DNA of 38,820 nt from Priapulus caudatus (GCF_000485595.1 NW_014577109.1:133664-172483); one strand, 5' to 3'; shown: positions 11,265 to 22,504, counted from the stretch's first letter. The notes: generated by a model from the sequence alone, not told the origin. Made by a program: numbers and translations.

Positions 11265-11412
11265 ACTCTATCTATCTATCTGTCTGTCTGGCTGTCTGTC
11301 CGTCCGTCCGTCTTTCTATCTATCTATCTGTCTGTCTATCTGTCTGTCTATCTATCTATCTACATTCTACTCTTATCGTCTTCGTATCTATCTATCTATC
11401 TATTCTACTTTA

Positions 11413-11456
<44 letters not shown>

Positions 11457-11487
11457 TATCTAATCTATTATACTATCTATCTATCAT

Positions 11488-11518
<31 letters not shown>

Positions 11519-11922
11519 CTATCTATCGTATTATCTATCTTATCCTCTATCTATCTATCCTATCTATTTCTTTCTATCTATCTATCTATCATATCTATCT
11601 ATCTATCGAATCTACATCGATCTTTATCTATCTATCTTCTATCTATCTATCTATCCGCATCTATCTATCCATCTACCACTTCTATCCATCTATCCATCTA
11701 TCCATCTATCCATCTATCCATCTATCCATACTATCCATCTATCCATCTATCCATCTATCCATCTATCCAATCTCATCCAATCTATCCATCCATCCACTCA
11801 TCCATCCATCCATCCATCCATCCATCCATCCATCCATTCCATCCACATCCATCTATCTATCCATCTATCCATCACTATCCATCTATCCATCTATCTATCT
11901 ATCTATCATAATCTATCCATCC

Positions 11923-11953
<31 letters not shown>

Positions 11954-12078
11954 CATCCATCTATCTATCTATCTATCTTACTATCTGTTTAGATGTTTGT
12001 CCGTCCGTTCGTGCGTCCGTCCGTGCGGCCGTCTGTAGGTAAGTTTGTTTGTCGGTTTGTCTGAATTCTTATCTATCA
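11265..12078. repeat. Long (TCTA)n/(TCCA)n compound microsatellite, about 0.8 kb
   Basis: TCTG and TCCG units at the left edge give way to several hundred bp of CTAT units. These change to alternating CTATCCAT units (from about 11640), pure CATC units (about 11780-11850), then CTAT again, ending in GTCC/GTTTGTCG units near 12000-12060. The Ile-Tyr-Leu-Ser and Ser-Ile-His-Pro frames are translations of the tetranucleotide and not genes. Confidence 0.97.
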
Positions 12079-14084
12079 TCTTATCTTATCTATCAGTAAA
12101 CGTACGCCTGTCACAATGACCGTTATGTTTTTTGACAGTTCTAAGACATTTTATACATAAGTAGCCATGTGTAACCTGTAAAATATAGCCCGTCATGGTC
12201 GAACCACTAACTGGTCTGCGTAATATCGGTAGCACGCTGTATGATGCTGGATAGATAGCGACTTAATTATCACCAGAGGTCATTATATGCCAATGGCTTA
12301 CTTACATTTACCTGTTTAAATTATTCAGGACGTAGCGGTTCCGTAAGTCCTTCAGATGGGTGTGTCCAGAACGTATTCATACAATCATGATTAATAGTCT
12401 ATCTGTCCAGTCTTTACGGTTATCACTAGCAAACGGTTTCCTTCCGTACGTACCGCTTCTACCTTGTGCCTGTCACCGAGACTATTAATGCGTGTCTGAT
12501 GTGGCGATCGCCCAAATTTGCAATCTTAGTGCGTGAAAGAATGCTCGGGGCAAAGGGAAACTAATACTGCGCAGTGTGTGCAGCGTAGATGTCCTCATAT
12601 GAACTCTTGCTGTCCTGACGTGCCCTCGAGTAAGCATAGTTAGACATTGTTGTGTGTATTTGTGCGGCCGTGATAGCCATTAGCACCCCGATTACCCAAG
12701 AATCGTTCAGCAGCCGATGTAGTTGTGTAATAGTTTGTTAGTGTCCCGCCCTTGCCTTTATGTGCGCACGAGCTGAACGCTTGATCCTGTTACGCAAGCT
12801 TAGCGAGTGGACACCCTGCGGGGTCAGTCTTGTTCTGATGCTGGCCGCTGTTAATAGTGCTAATGAGCTTAGCTCATTTGTAACGGCAGGTGGAATGCCC
12901 TCTCTTGTTTAAAACGTACAGCATCTTGTAGCTACATCACAAGAATGTACCTAGCCGTGTATGCGTCAGATTATTATGATTATACAAGTATTTTTTTAAA
13001 CAAACAAGTACAGCAGTTTGTTTTAGTAATTGTATTCTAGACGCAATGCTTCGTATTATAGAACACACATAATAATTTGTTTTTTTGGGGGGGGGCAAAG
13101 TTATAACAATCCGTTGAAGTAATTGAAAGTTTTTAATTGCATGCTCACGCTTCTGAGCGTTTGCGACTCTCGGAGCTAGCAGCGCATTAACTAGTGCGGT
13201 TGGTAAGCTACACGCCGATGCATTCCAGTCCGAGAAAGAGTCACTGGAATAAGCGCCGTGATCGTTATTTCAAACAGATCTGATAACTATAGCACAGGGA
13301 TTTGCACAGATGGTGCAAACAAGAGAAACCTGGGCAAGCGCCGGCGCCTTTTCTTTCACGCTTCCAGTGCTCGGCCTGCCGCAGCAGTTCATCCTAGGTC
13401 ACATACAGCCCAGCTTGACTGCTGAGATGGCGAGATAGCTTGCCTAATTGTTAAGACCGGGGACTTACACAAACAAACAAGTCCGTTGTTGTCCCGCTGG
13501 TCGCTAGCCCAAGACCGGACCACGGGGCTGATACTCCGTGAAAACACAAAGGCACGATATCAACCGTATCTCTGCAGAACAAAGACAGCGGGAGGCAGGC
13601 AGTAGGAGGAGGAATGGAAGGGGGGGGGGCGATCTGGCGCAGACATGCGGTGTTAGAAGTGATAGGCTATATTGGGTCTGCTGGCCAGAAGCACTCTTGC
13701 AGTAAAGCACTGGCTGCATTTTGCTAATTGTACCCCGCCATGCAAATGCCGGCCTTATGTTTGAGGTCGGAGGTTCCCGACGCCTGGCCGCTGCCTCCGA
13801 CGGCAGCTGCGGAAGATGCGGGAGGATGCTGCGTGGTGTAGAGTGCTGATGCCAGGCTAGGTCCGTGTCCACGCCGCACGACTAATGCCAACTACGTGAT
13901 GTGTGGTACATCACTGTATCCTAGCGTTACCAAATAGAATGTTAATTAGCCTATGTTTTCCTACTAGAGTAGCCCACGTCGTACTGTTAGTACCAACACA
14001 ATGATCATACTGCTGTTATTTTATCCTGCCGGAAGCAACCACCAGCTTGTACTGGGCGTGAGATATCTAACCGCTGCGCAAGCA
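12079..14084. other. Unassigned DNA
   Basis: No gene or transposon was recognised. Poly-G runs of about 9-10 bases occur near 13087-13096 and 13620-13629. The minus-strand frame at 13504-13872 starts with GTG and has no recognised motif. Confidence 0.4.
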
Positions 14085-14655
14085 ATTGCCATGTTACGTG
14101 ATGTAGTATTTCCATGCTGCATGATAGATCACTGTTGTGCATCATTGATCACAATGTTACATGAGAGACAGCCATGATATGTGAGATTTCTGCGTTACAT
14201 GGTAAATCGTTGTATGAGAGTACCCACGAAGTATCTTGAAAGGTCGCAATGCCATGGCAAATACCGTCATGTTACGCAAGTGACCACAACGTTACATCAA
14301 GTATCGCCACGTGATGTGGACGATCAGAACGTAACGGCAAATATCACCATGTTACGTAAGATATCACACAGTAATACGGTAAATATCAACACGTTACGTA
14401 AGAGATCACACAGTAATACGGAAAATATCAACACGTTACGTAAGAGATCACACAGTGATACGGAAAATATCAACACGTTACGTAAGAGATCACACAGTGA
14501 TACGGAAAATATCAACACGTTACGTAAGAGATCTTCGCGTTATCGCTCGGCATGTGAGAGATCAGCGTGGCATGCCAGATATCGGTGTGTCATGTATGTA
14601 CGAGATTGCCATCCTATAGACGCTATCGGTATCGTGCAGTATTCCGTCATGTGAG
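14085..14655. repeat. Degenerate ~21-bp minisatellite with a 42-bp higher-order core
   Basis: The core (about 14341-14530) is a near-identical 42-bp unit. TTACGTAA occurs at 14352, 14394, 14436, 14478 and 14520, exactly 42 bp apart. Each 42-mer consists of two related ~21-bp halves, one with GTTACGTAAGAGATCACAC and one with TAATACGG-AAATATCAAC. More diverged ATGTTAC/CATGTGAGA-type copies extend on both sides (about 14085-14340 and 14530-14655). Because 42 is divisible by 3, a 157-codon plus frame (14181-14654) stays open and shows a 14-residue repeat ending NINTLRKRSHS. The DNA repeat explains this frame, so it is not called as a gene. Confidence 0.9.
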
Positions 14656-17192
14656 AGGTTGCTAGACTACGTTAGTTGTCAGCATCTGGGAGAGTTGTAC
14701 ACCTCGTAGTCTGAAACACGGCAAAAAACACGCCGTAGTAAAACTCTAACTTAAACTTCGGCTCGTGGCACGTGTTGTCCCCTTTTTCACTGGTTGTATC
14801 CCGAGGGCTGGCGTGCCTCTAAGCGTGATTACTGACGATTGGCGCGAGCGAAGTGTGAAGGCTTCAGTAACTGATGTTGATGGCTGTTGCCATGGCAAGC
14901 ATGTTGCATAATATTCCCAAGGAGCGATGCTAGGCTGGGCTTAATTGCGCTTTCTTGACATGAATAATTAGTTATGGCTTTAATCTTCCTCTTGACCCCA
15001 AAACGGCTGGATTGGTTTACTGCTGCGAGTTTAAAATTAGCCACTTGTGTAGATGAAGCCAGATATCGAGTGAGCTTACTGTATGTTGATGGTGGTGCAC
15101 TAATCAGGCGAGATATTGTTGGCAGATGACTCTCCATGCGACTGACTTAGAAAGCGAGGAAAATAAAGAACTGTATTCAGGCACGATGAGCACACGCAGC
15201 CTGTGAAAGGAATGCGTGTTTACGTGGATCTTGCAATGACCCACAATTATGCAAGACTCTAATGGAATAGCAGAGAGCATGTAAGAAGAATGTGACCTCA
15301 CTCCTGGGGACATATGCGAAAGCTTTGGCATCCGTGTTATAGCCAGAATTCCCGTTGTAGCACTCCGCCCACATGTAACAGCCCACGGGAACGCTAGTCA
15401 CGTGTGCAGGTATAGGAGAATGGCATTTGTCGTGAGTTCAGCGAGATTTCGTTTAATCACTAAATGAAGTGGAAACGGTTGCCATCAATTTGTTTTCAAC
15501 CGTTTACTTTTACAACCAGGAAGCCGAACACAAGCTGGGCTGGCAAATTGCATTTAGCATTAAGGTTGAAATATTCACCCGTATATGAATGATATGCACG
15601 CGAAGTACGTTGCTCTTACACACCCACCCGCGCTTCCATTAAAATTTCACCCCAGTGTGGGACAATTTCCACTCCCGCACAGAATTCTCTACAAATTGGC
15701 AACAAATGATGCAGCAAATTTCTACAGAACATTAAGCAAATCTCGTGCAAGGCTAATGCATTTTTTAATGAAGCCCACTTCTTTCATAATGCATGGTGTG
15801 AGCACGGCGGTGAGCGCGCCTCTCTGTGCACAGCTAGGCCCCTAACGCGGCAAACACACAGCTCCGCCGCCGCCGCAGTATATCGTTGCTGTAGGAAAAT
15901 GTACATGTGCAGCCATTCTGTCTCCCAGTCTGAGCAGAGGCCTGCTTATGTGAGTATTATTTTAATGGGTGGTCGCCGTAAGTCAATATAGCTGTGGCTT
16001 CAGATACTGGTCGGATTTCAGGGGGGCAGTGATCTCGCACAATGCAGCTCGCTGTAATAGCTCGACGAGCGCTCGATTTATACCGCATCCACTCTTAGCT
16101 CGAAAATTATAGCTGCTGTCGTTATTGTCTGTAAATTTTCCATTCCGCTTTGCCTCTTCGATTTTCATGTACGTCTCCCTCCTTCGTAAGGCGGAGAGTT
16201 ACCTCGGCTCACACTTGCGCAGGCGGCCACGCTGAAGTCCGGTTCAGCTTTACAGCTCTAATCGCATTCGTAAAAAAAAAAAAATTGAAAATGAATCGTA
16301 GCAAATATTATGCAGGAGTTAAGAGTGTAAATTTAAAACAAACATGCGTTAAATATACCGAAACGCGGGCGCGCGTGTGTGTTGGGGGTGGGTGGGGGGC
16401 AGGGATGTATGAGCAGCAACAGACTTCTGGTTCTTTCTCGGCGCATGTTTTTCTAGCGTTCCTTGGCCGCAGTGCCTTTGGTGCCAGTGCCATATTATTA
16501 TCACTGGCCTGCATTAGGCAGTGTAAATAATAAGTGCAATTGCGATGATAATTTAAACAGAGGAGAGAGTTTGCAGTGCGCGCCGGAGTAATTGCAGCCA
16601 TCCCACGATGACTTGCCTGTTTATTCACGGTCTAAACACAATTTGGCCCATATGCAATCGCCAGTTAATTACTCGACATCTCATAAGCGACCTACATGAA
16701 GCCCTCGCGATGGGCCGGTGGATTTAATCTGCTGGCAACGTGTAATGTCGAGATAGATGGGTGCGATGGGGACGGGGGCTGTCTTCTACGGATACCGTGA
16801 CTTGTCACGGCTCGCAGTGTGGCTTGGCGGCTGTGACCGTGCGAATAGACGAGAGGCCGACACACGTTCACTATAAATTTTAGCGCTAGAGTAGTGTTCG
16901 CTGGGATTAAAGACATGGTGGCTATACTGCTTGCGTTCGGAAACCGCAAGGTGGAAGCTAGTTCCAGCAGATCTCTCTGTCGCATCCGAGCCTCTCGTGA
17001 CAGCAGGTAGTCATGTGCGATCAGGACAATGTGGAATCAAAGGCAGGAAGAAAACTCAGCAGTAGGTGGTCGCGATAAGGCAGGCCGCAAATAACACCAG
17101 GCTTCACGCATTGATCAGTGGCGTGCATGTAAAAGTTGCACAGCCTACGTCAGCACCTTGTGGTAAATGAATTAACTCTGCGCACATTAAGT
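14656..17192. other. Unassigned DNA
   Basis: No recognisable coding domain or transposon was seen. A 13-A run lies at about 16271-16283. Stretches such as 16000-16160 and 16500-16690 mix AT-rich homeodomain-like cores with GC-rich sequence and could be regulatory, but no specific element can be named. Confidence 0.4.
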
Positions 17193-17217
17193 GCCTGCTG
17201 CTGCTGCTGCTGCTGCA
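17193..17217. repeat. (CTG)n trinucleotide run
   Basis: About eight CTG units end in CTGCAGG. The CAG at the end resembles a splice acceptor, but the pyrimidine tract is only the repeat itself. Confidence 0.9.
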
Positions 17218-17541
17218 GGGTTCTTCATTTCCAGTTCTACAGCATCATCTGCGCGTATATTGCTGCCGAGCTGCGCTCCTTTTTTGGCTTCAGCACGAAT
17301 ATCATTTATGCAATCTTGATCGGGCCCGATAAGTAATCATGTAGATAATCAGAAAAATCAGGCAGCCCATTGCTTATTGGGTCCTATTCATGTTGGTTAT
17401 TAGCTGTGAGTGGCAGAATTACCAAATATTACACAGCTTCCAGTTGATGAGATGGGCATGACATGTACATGTGGATGAGAAGGTCAATTACTGTGGCTAT
17501 AGACAAAATAATGAGGTGGTGCAGCTGACACATATGGTTTC

Positions 17542-17585
17542 TGCGTGCGTGCGTGCGTGCGTGTGTGCGTGTGTGCATGCGTGCG
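17542..17585. repeat. (GCGT)n/(GT)n microsatellite
   Basis: GCGT tetranucleotides grade into GT units. This is another copy of the CGTG-type tract common in this window. Confidence 0.9.
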
Positions 17586-17919
17586 GACGTGTTAGAAGGG
17601 GGTGGTCTGGGTATGTGTATAGTGGTCGGGGCCTGCTCAGAAAGCCGGCTATCCGTTTAAAATGATGCTTGTAGGTTCCATTTGCTTGCTAACAGCGATA
17701 AGGTAGTATTTCACCGTTAGTTAGTGCATATATATATACTGAATATATGCTGAATCTAAATTTTCAGTCAAGGAATTTCGCAGAATGCATCTCGGAGCGT
17801 CTAAAATCAAAACCCAGATCCACCCACCTCACCTGATCCCCGCAAATGGCAAAATTTTACTCACTGCGTAGCCTCAGCGCGGCACTTCAGAAAAGTAAGG
17901 GCTGGGAGATATTTTTAAG
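17586..17919. other. Unassigned DNA left of the assembly gap
   Basis: Nothing recognisable was seen apart from a short AT run near 17728-17740. Confidence 0.4.
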
Positions 17920-17960
17920 NNNNNNNNNNNNNNNNNNNNNNNNNNNNNNNNNNNNNNNNN
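17920..17960. other. Assembly gap (41 N)
   Basis: Forty-one undetermined bases sit directly against a CAGAGA array. The true array length is therefore unknown. Confidence 0.98.
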
Positions 17961-18038
17961 CAGAGACAGAGACAGAGACAGAGACAGAGACAGAGACAGA
18001 GACAGAGACAGAGACAGAGACAGAGAGAGAGAGAGAGA
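17961..18038. repeat. (CAGAGA)n hexanucleotide array then (GA)n
   Basis: Thirteen or so CAGAGA units pass into pure GA. The left end is lost in the N gap. Confidence 0.96.
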
Positions 18039-18730
18039 ATTTAGTAGGAAACGTATATTATTAGTTGTACTGGGCTAATTAGCAGTTTGCCACGTTCCTT
18101 GACGCTTTATGTATCAACCTATGGTCATGTATTAACTTATATTCATAAGTCATACAAATGTGTTTATGGAAATGCTTGAGATAGCCGGAAAGGTGCTGAG
18201 ATTTGCACGAACAAACGTATAAGTGGTATAGGCCATATTCTTCTATAAAAACTATACTATACTATATGTTATATAAGTGTATCTTAACGATTTGGAGCAA
18301 ATGAACACTTTTAGGTATTTTTGAATACTTTGACTAGTTTGCAACATGGCAGTGGTTAATTTGAAATATGCGTTTTCATCGTTATTACCCTATTCAATGA
18401 GCATTTATCCTCTACCCAAAGCCCGAAACATTTAAATAATATTCAGTGTACTAGCTAATAGTAATTCACTTAATGAAATTTTCTATTTGACTATGATGTT
18501 TTAGATTAACCTTCACAAACCATCTTAATATGTGTTGATGACTTTTCCCGCAGATGGGTTGTATTATTAGCTTTGCGTGTAAATACCCACATTTATAGTT
18601 GCACTTTTATCCAATATTGAATCCTATTATTATGGCATCTACAAACGCTTATTGTACCCACTGAAAATATATACCGTGTACAAAAGGAATAGGGATTACA
18701 TAAATGATAGCTGCTCATGTCGTATACATA
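18039..18730. other. AT-rich unassigned DNA
   Basis: Low-GC sequence with no recognisable feature, containing a short TATACTATACTATA run near 18253-18266. Confidence 0.4.
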
Positions 18731-18985
18731 TATGTGTGTGTACGTGTGCGTGCGTGCGTGCGTGCGTACGTGCCTGTATGTGGTGGAAGCATGGGATGTG
18801 GGTGGATGGTTGGGTGGATACATGGATGAATTGATGGATGAAGAGATAGGAGGATGAGTTGGTAAGTTTGTGGGCAGTTTGATGGGTGGGTGGATGGAGG
18901 AATGGATGGATGGACAGACGGGTGGACGGACGGATAGATGGGCGAATGGATGAATAGACAGATGGGCGGAGAAGGCAAGAGAGAG
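18731..18985. repeat. (TG/CGTG)n followed by degenerate (GATG/GGTG)n array
   Basis: A TG and CGTG tract (18731-18780) is followed by about 200 bp of imperfect GGAT/GGTG/GATA tetranucleotides. Minus-strand Ser-Ile-His-Pro frames here are repeat translations. Confidence 0.92.
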
Positions 18986-20011
18986 GGGAAAGAGGGAGAG
19001 AGGGAGCAAGATAGATATAGCAGGAGCGAAGAGATGACGAAGTAGATAGATCAGGTGTAGTGAGAGTGGGAGTGCGGGAGAGATATTTAGAAGTTATTAT
19101 GCCAATTCGATTCAATTACTACCTGTCGTCACTTGGAGTTGGATTATTGTCGACTCATTGAAATCTATGTGAGCTAAAAATATTTAAAAATTGTTAATAC
19201 AATGTGGGATTTTACTGTTTTAAAATCACATTATGCGAGAACATACAGAAGATTGTGCCATTGCGGCAGTTATAGCGTTATTGCTGTCAAAATGTTTTGC
19301 TGCGAGCGGGCTTTTGTGAGAGTGCAGATGGACCCATGATTAAAAGTTAATTTCTATCTCTGATATAGGTGCTGGCGATACATAGGCCTCTATAATATGT
19401 AACACGCTTTCCGGACTATTCCAGTGTAGTGCGTTCATGTATCGGCAGACCGTCAGGTGTGCAAACAGATTTTTATGCCGCCTAAAACGTCTAATCCTCA
19501 AATTTTGATAGATTAAAATTGCACTCGGATTGCGGTTTGAATAAAGCGTTTAACATTGCCATTGTTGGTTAAGACGCTTCGTCACCGGCATTGGCGTTTT
19601 TTGATAGTTTGCTCAGCTTTGTGTGGAACAGGTTTTTTTGTGTTTATTAGCTCCCTGATCTGGTTTATACATGCCTATTAGAATGGCGCGGTAGATTATG
19701 ATTCTACGTAGCTGCGCACTTGTTTTACGACTTGCTGTAAAAATCTTGTAACTTATTGCATGCAGGTGTCAACCTGGATTTGTGCATACTTGCTAAGTCC
19801 GGTCGATTCTGTTAGACATGTATCGTCTAGCCTGGTCAGATAGGCGCGTAGGTTGACGAAGTAACGAACTTATACGTATTAAATTTTCACCGGGAAAAAA
19901 GCTAGCGCATTGGTTATGATTCTCGTAAAAGACTGATGTTTCTCTGGGAGGCATTTCATGTTGGTTCACCTAATTGAAAGAATTGCGGGCTACGTGTTGA
20001 AAGGTGGGTCC
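18986..20011. other. Unassigned DNA
   Basis: A purine-rich shoulder (18986-19030) is followed by mixed sequence with no recognisable gene, RNA or transposon. Confidence 0.4.
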
Positions 20012-20187
20012 GGTGGTGGTGGTGGTGGTGGTGCTGCTGCTGCTGGTGGTGATGGTGGTGGTGGTAGTGGTTGTGGTGGTGGTGGTGGTGGTGGTGGTGG
20101 TGCTGCTGCTGCTGCTGCTGGTGGTGGTGGTGGTGGTGCTGCTGGTGGTGGTGGTGGTGGTGGCGGCGGCGGCGGTGGCGGTGGTGG
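20012..20187. repeat. (GGT)n array with (GCT)n blocks and a (GGC) tail
   Basis: About 175 bp of GGT triplets are interrupted by GCT runs near 20032-20043, 20101-20119 and 20139-20143 and end in GGC units. All frames stay open (poly-Gly/Ala, poly-Val/Leu, poly-His/Gln, poly-Pro), which shows the repeat rather than a protein. The G runs are mostly pairs, so any G-quadruplex would be a two-tier type. Confidence 0.95.
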
Positions 20188-21282
20188 ATTAGTTTCCGTT
20201 GCTGAGACCTCGTACTCGCAACCATGCTGGTACCCATTGCTGCCTTGTTGCCTTGCGGGGTGTTTCCGCCACCAACACGCGCGCATACGTGTAATTAGCG
20301 CAAATAATGTGTAAAAATGTGCGCTGTAGGAACTCGTTTTTTAATGAGAGGAAGTTCTTGTTCGGTGCCCGAGTGTGTTGGTACATTTTTTATTGCGCTA
20401 ACCTGCTCCAAAACTCTTTAGTCTGAATTAGGCCGGTAAACATTAGAATGCCATCCTGTACTTTTCAATTATGACATTGTACTTACGACAACTAAATATA
20501 ATCATTCATGTGAATCTACCGTTGCTTGAAAAGATATAGCCCCCCAAAGTCTCCGCTACGCTGTACGTACCCTGCTGCGACGAAACTCTCACGCGTGGGT
20601 GCGTAGTGGCATGAGCGAGGCTCCTGCGAGCAGGATATGGGCCAGTATGCAGCAAACCTGGCATAATCCTACCAAATGGAGGGTAATTATGATTGGCCAG
20701 TTGTCCTTGAACAGTTAAAAGACCCTTTCATAATTGTATGGAGCAAATAACAAATGCATTAATGATATACAGGTTTCCACATAAAAGAGGGGCTCCAGTG
20801 GCGACAGTAAGGTACAGACAGTTATGTACGTCGTAGCCAGAGAATAAAAAAAACACGCATGACTTATCACATGGAGCTGTTTCGATAACATGGAATGAAA
20901 TGGCATAATGCAGTTCTTACCCAAATTGACACACCTACGCGGTCACCTAAACCATTGAATATCTGCGATAGAATTGCATTTAAATATTTTGAGATGTAAA
21001 AATATATTGCAATAGGTCTGTTATTGCCAACGAGGTGAGAAATATCCATTAAAATATTTGAATAGATCTGGAAATACACGCATTTCACATCATGTCTGGA
21101 AGCGACCCTGTACTGCATATGTATGCGCGTGTGTGCGTGCGTTTGCGTACTACTGATATAGCATAACGTTACTGGCAAGGCAGCGTAAGCCGGCAGAGAA
21201 TAAACGTGGCAGTGTCTTGTTTCAGTAGCTATCCTCTACGTACTGCTGCCTGGAAACCTAATGCTCCTGCTTCGTTTTACAG
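20188..21282. other. Unassigned DNA
   Basis: No recognisable gene was seen. The last ~60 bp before the candidate exon at 21283 form a plausible intron 3' end, with a CCTAATG branch-point-like string near 21257-21263 and a pyrimidine-rich run. Confidence 0.4.
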
Positions 21283-21392
21283 CGGCCGGATGTATTTTGC
21301 AAGCGGAGACAAGTTCTAAGCATGTAGCTGAGAATGTTCGAATGGACCCACCAGTTGCACCTCACTCATACCCGTACCAAGTGGAAAAGAAG
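21283..21392 (+). CDS. Candidate internal coding exon (110 nt), unidentified protein
   Basis: The upstream side has a full intron 3' end: a branch-point-like CTAAT about 20 nt before the acceptor, then CTCCTGCTTCGTTTTACAG (AG at 21281-21282). The downstream side has AAG followed by GTACGT (GT at 21393), with a second donor GTGAGT a few bases on. Only one frame is open: after two leading bases it reads 36 codons, beginning AGCILQAETSSKHVAENVR and ending MDPPVAPHSYPYQVEKK. This implies a phase-1 upstream and phase-0 downstream intron. The residue mix (Pro, Tyr, Glu, Lys, few rare residues) is protein-like and is not built from a repeat. I do not recognise the family. An in-frame ATG (the M of MDPP) could be an alternative start, though with a weak context. 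An open frame of 36 codons alone is not significant; the paired splice signals are the support. Confidence 0.35.
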
Positions 21393-21594
21393 GTACGTAC
21401 GTGAGTGAGTGCATCCCACTCTTTCATGCTTTTGCTATTATACCCATCTTTGCTCATATTTCCGTTGAAAGGCACTTGATTGCCAAAAGTTTATCAAGCA
21501 GTAAAAGCATTTGAACTTTTAATGAGTTAGCAAGTGTCTCCTTCGGGTTGATTTTGTTTTGAAGTCTGTGAGTCCTAGACTCCGAGTCCTTTAG

Positions 21595-21621
21595 CATGTG
21601 ACACATGTGACACATGTGACA
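21595..21621. repeat. Three tandem copies of CATGTGACA
   Basis: A perfect 9-bp unit is repeated three times. Each contains an E-box-like CATGTG next to TGACA. It lies just upstream of the AT/TG microsatellite. Confidence 0.88.
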
Positions 21622-21674
21622 TAAGGCGAGCTACGAGGCAATAATGATTTTGTTGTATGTTATGTATGAGTGCG

Positions 21675-21797
21675 ATATATATATATATATACCTATATAT
21701 ATATATATGTATGTGTGTGCGTGTGTGCGTGCGTGTGTGTGTGTGTGCGTGCGTGCGGGCGTGTGTGTGCGTGTGTGTGCGCGCCTGTGTGTACACA
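21675..21797. repeat. (AT)n-(TG)n-(CGTG)n compound microsatellite
   Basis: Alternating AT grades into TG and CGTG units and ends in GTGTACACACAT. It contributes the Ile-Tyr and Cys-Val-Arg N-terminal part of a longer open frame that continues past it. Confidence 0.95.
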
Positions 21798-21836
21798 CAT
21801 ACCAAGTTGAAAGGTGCATTTCCGCAATTATTTCTA

Positions 21837-22082
21837 ATGCAAGAAATTCAAAATCAGAGCGAAGAAAATGCATGGGCCTCTGCATATGAGTTAGAACAAT
21901 TGTGCAAATTGCATCATATACCTTGCATCATATACCTGCCTTCAGAATCCGTTAAAAGCATCTGTGAATTTATACAGGAAATACACTGGAGATTGCTGGG
22001 CATCTCTCATGCAATTTTCTGGACGGACTTACAAATATGTACCTCACCTGTGACGACAATCCAACTGCCTACCTGCAATTAA
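21837..22082 (+). CDS. ATG-started 81-residue ORF, unidentified
   Basis: The frame starts at an ATG after the microsatellite and ends with TAA at 22080-22082. It starts MQEIQNQSEENAWASAYELE and is mixed and protein-like, with acidic and aromatic residues (IHWRLLG, FWTDLQ) and no long low-complexity run. A 13-bp direct repeat (GCATCATATACCT) duplicates part of it. It lies about 450 bp downstream of the candidate exon at 21283-21392 on the same strand, so a 3' exon is conceivable. No acceptor better than background was found and no family is recognised. Chance is a reasonable alternative. Confidence 0.15.
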   Translation: MQEIQNQSEENAWASAYELEQLCKLHHIPCIIYLPSESVKSICEFIQEIHWRLLGISHAIFWTDLQICTSPVTTIQLPTCN

Positions 22083-22376
22083 AATTAACGTGGTCACCAG
22101 TTTAAAATCTAATCGATGAAGCTGTTGATCACCATTGCAAAATTTGTTATTCATTTGATAGTAGACAGCCATATGGTCAGGTGTACTGCGTATGAGAGCC
22201 AAGTTCATGTTAGCTATAAAAATTGTAATATAATTGTATATAAATGTATATCGATAGATTATATATTCCTCCTCTAACTCCATGATTCCTTATATTGCCT
22301 TTTTCCTAATCCTAATACAGATTGTCCATAATTTGTAAAACAACAGCTTGATATAATACCTTGCATATCATCACGC

Positions 22377-22411
<35 letters not shown>

Positions 22412-22427
22412 TTATTTATTTATTTTA
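22377..22427. repeat. (AT)n then (TTTA)n tract
   Basis: Alternating TA units with one TACA interruption are followed by TTTA tetranucleotides. The tract lies just left of composite-repeat copy A. Confidence 0.93.
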
Positions 22428-22504
22428 TCCCAGCGTACGAACGTCGCGTGATACCTATGGTTTTTTTTTCCATGTATGTCCAGCCGCCGCACGCCGCAGA
22501 CACC

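Noticed and set aside
11163-12038. 291-codon Ile-Tyr-Leu-Ser frame, the longest in the window
   Set aside because: Translation of the TCTA/TCCA array; a tetranucleotide repeat without stops keeps all plus frames open.
14341-14530. CRISPR-like regular repeats
   Set aside because: Units are head-to-tail with no unique spacers, and the sequence is eukaryotic in style.
14181-14654. 157-codon frame with a 14-residue repeat
   Set aside because: Arises because the 42-bp DNA unit is a multiple of three; the opposite strand is also open across the core.
17136-17336. Poly-Cys frame continuing into a hydrophobic tail, with CTGCAG as a possible acceptor
   Set aside because: The acceptor-like tract is only the CTG repeat, and no ATG or donor supports an exon.
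19956-20314. Poly-Gly, poly-His, poly-Pro and poly-Val proteins
   Set aside because: All produced by the GGT/GCT array in different frames.
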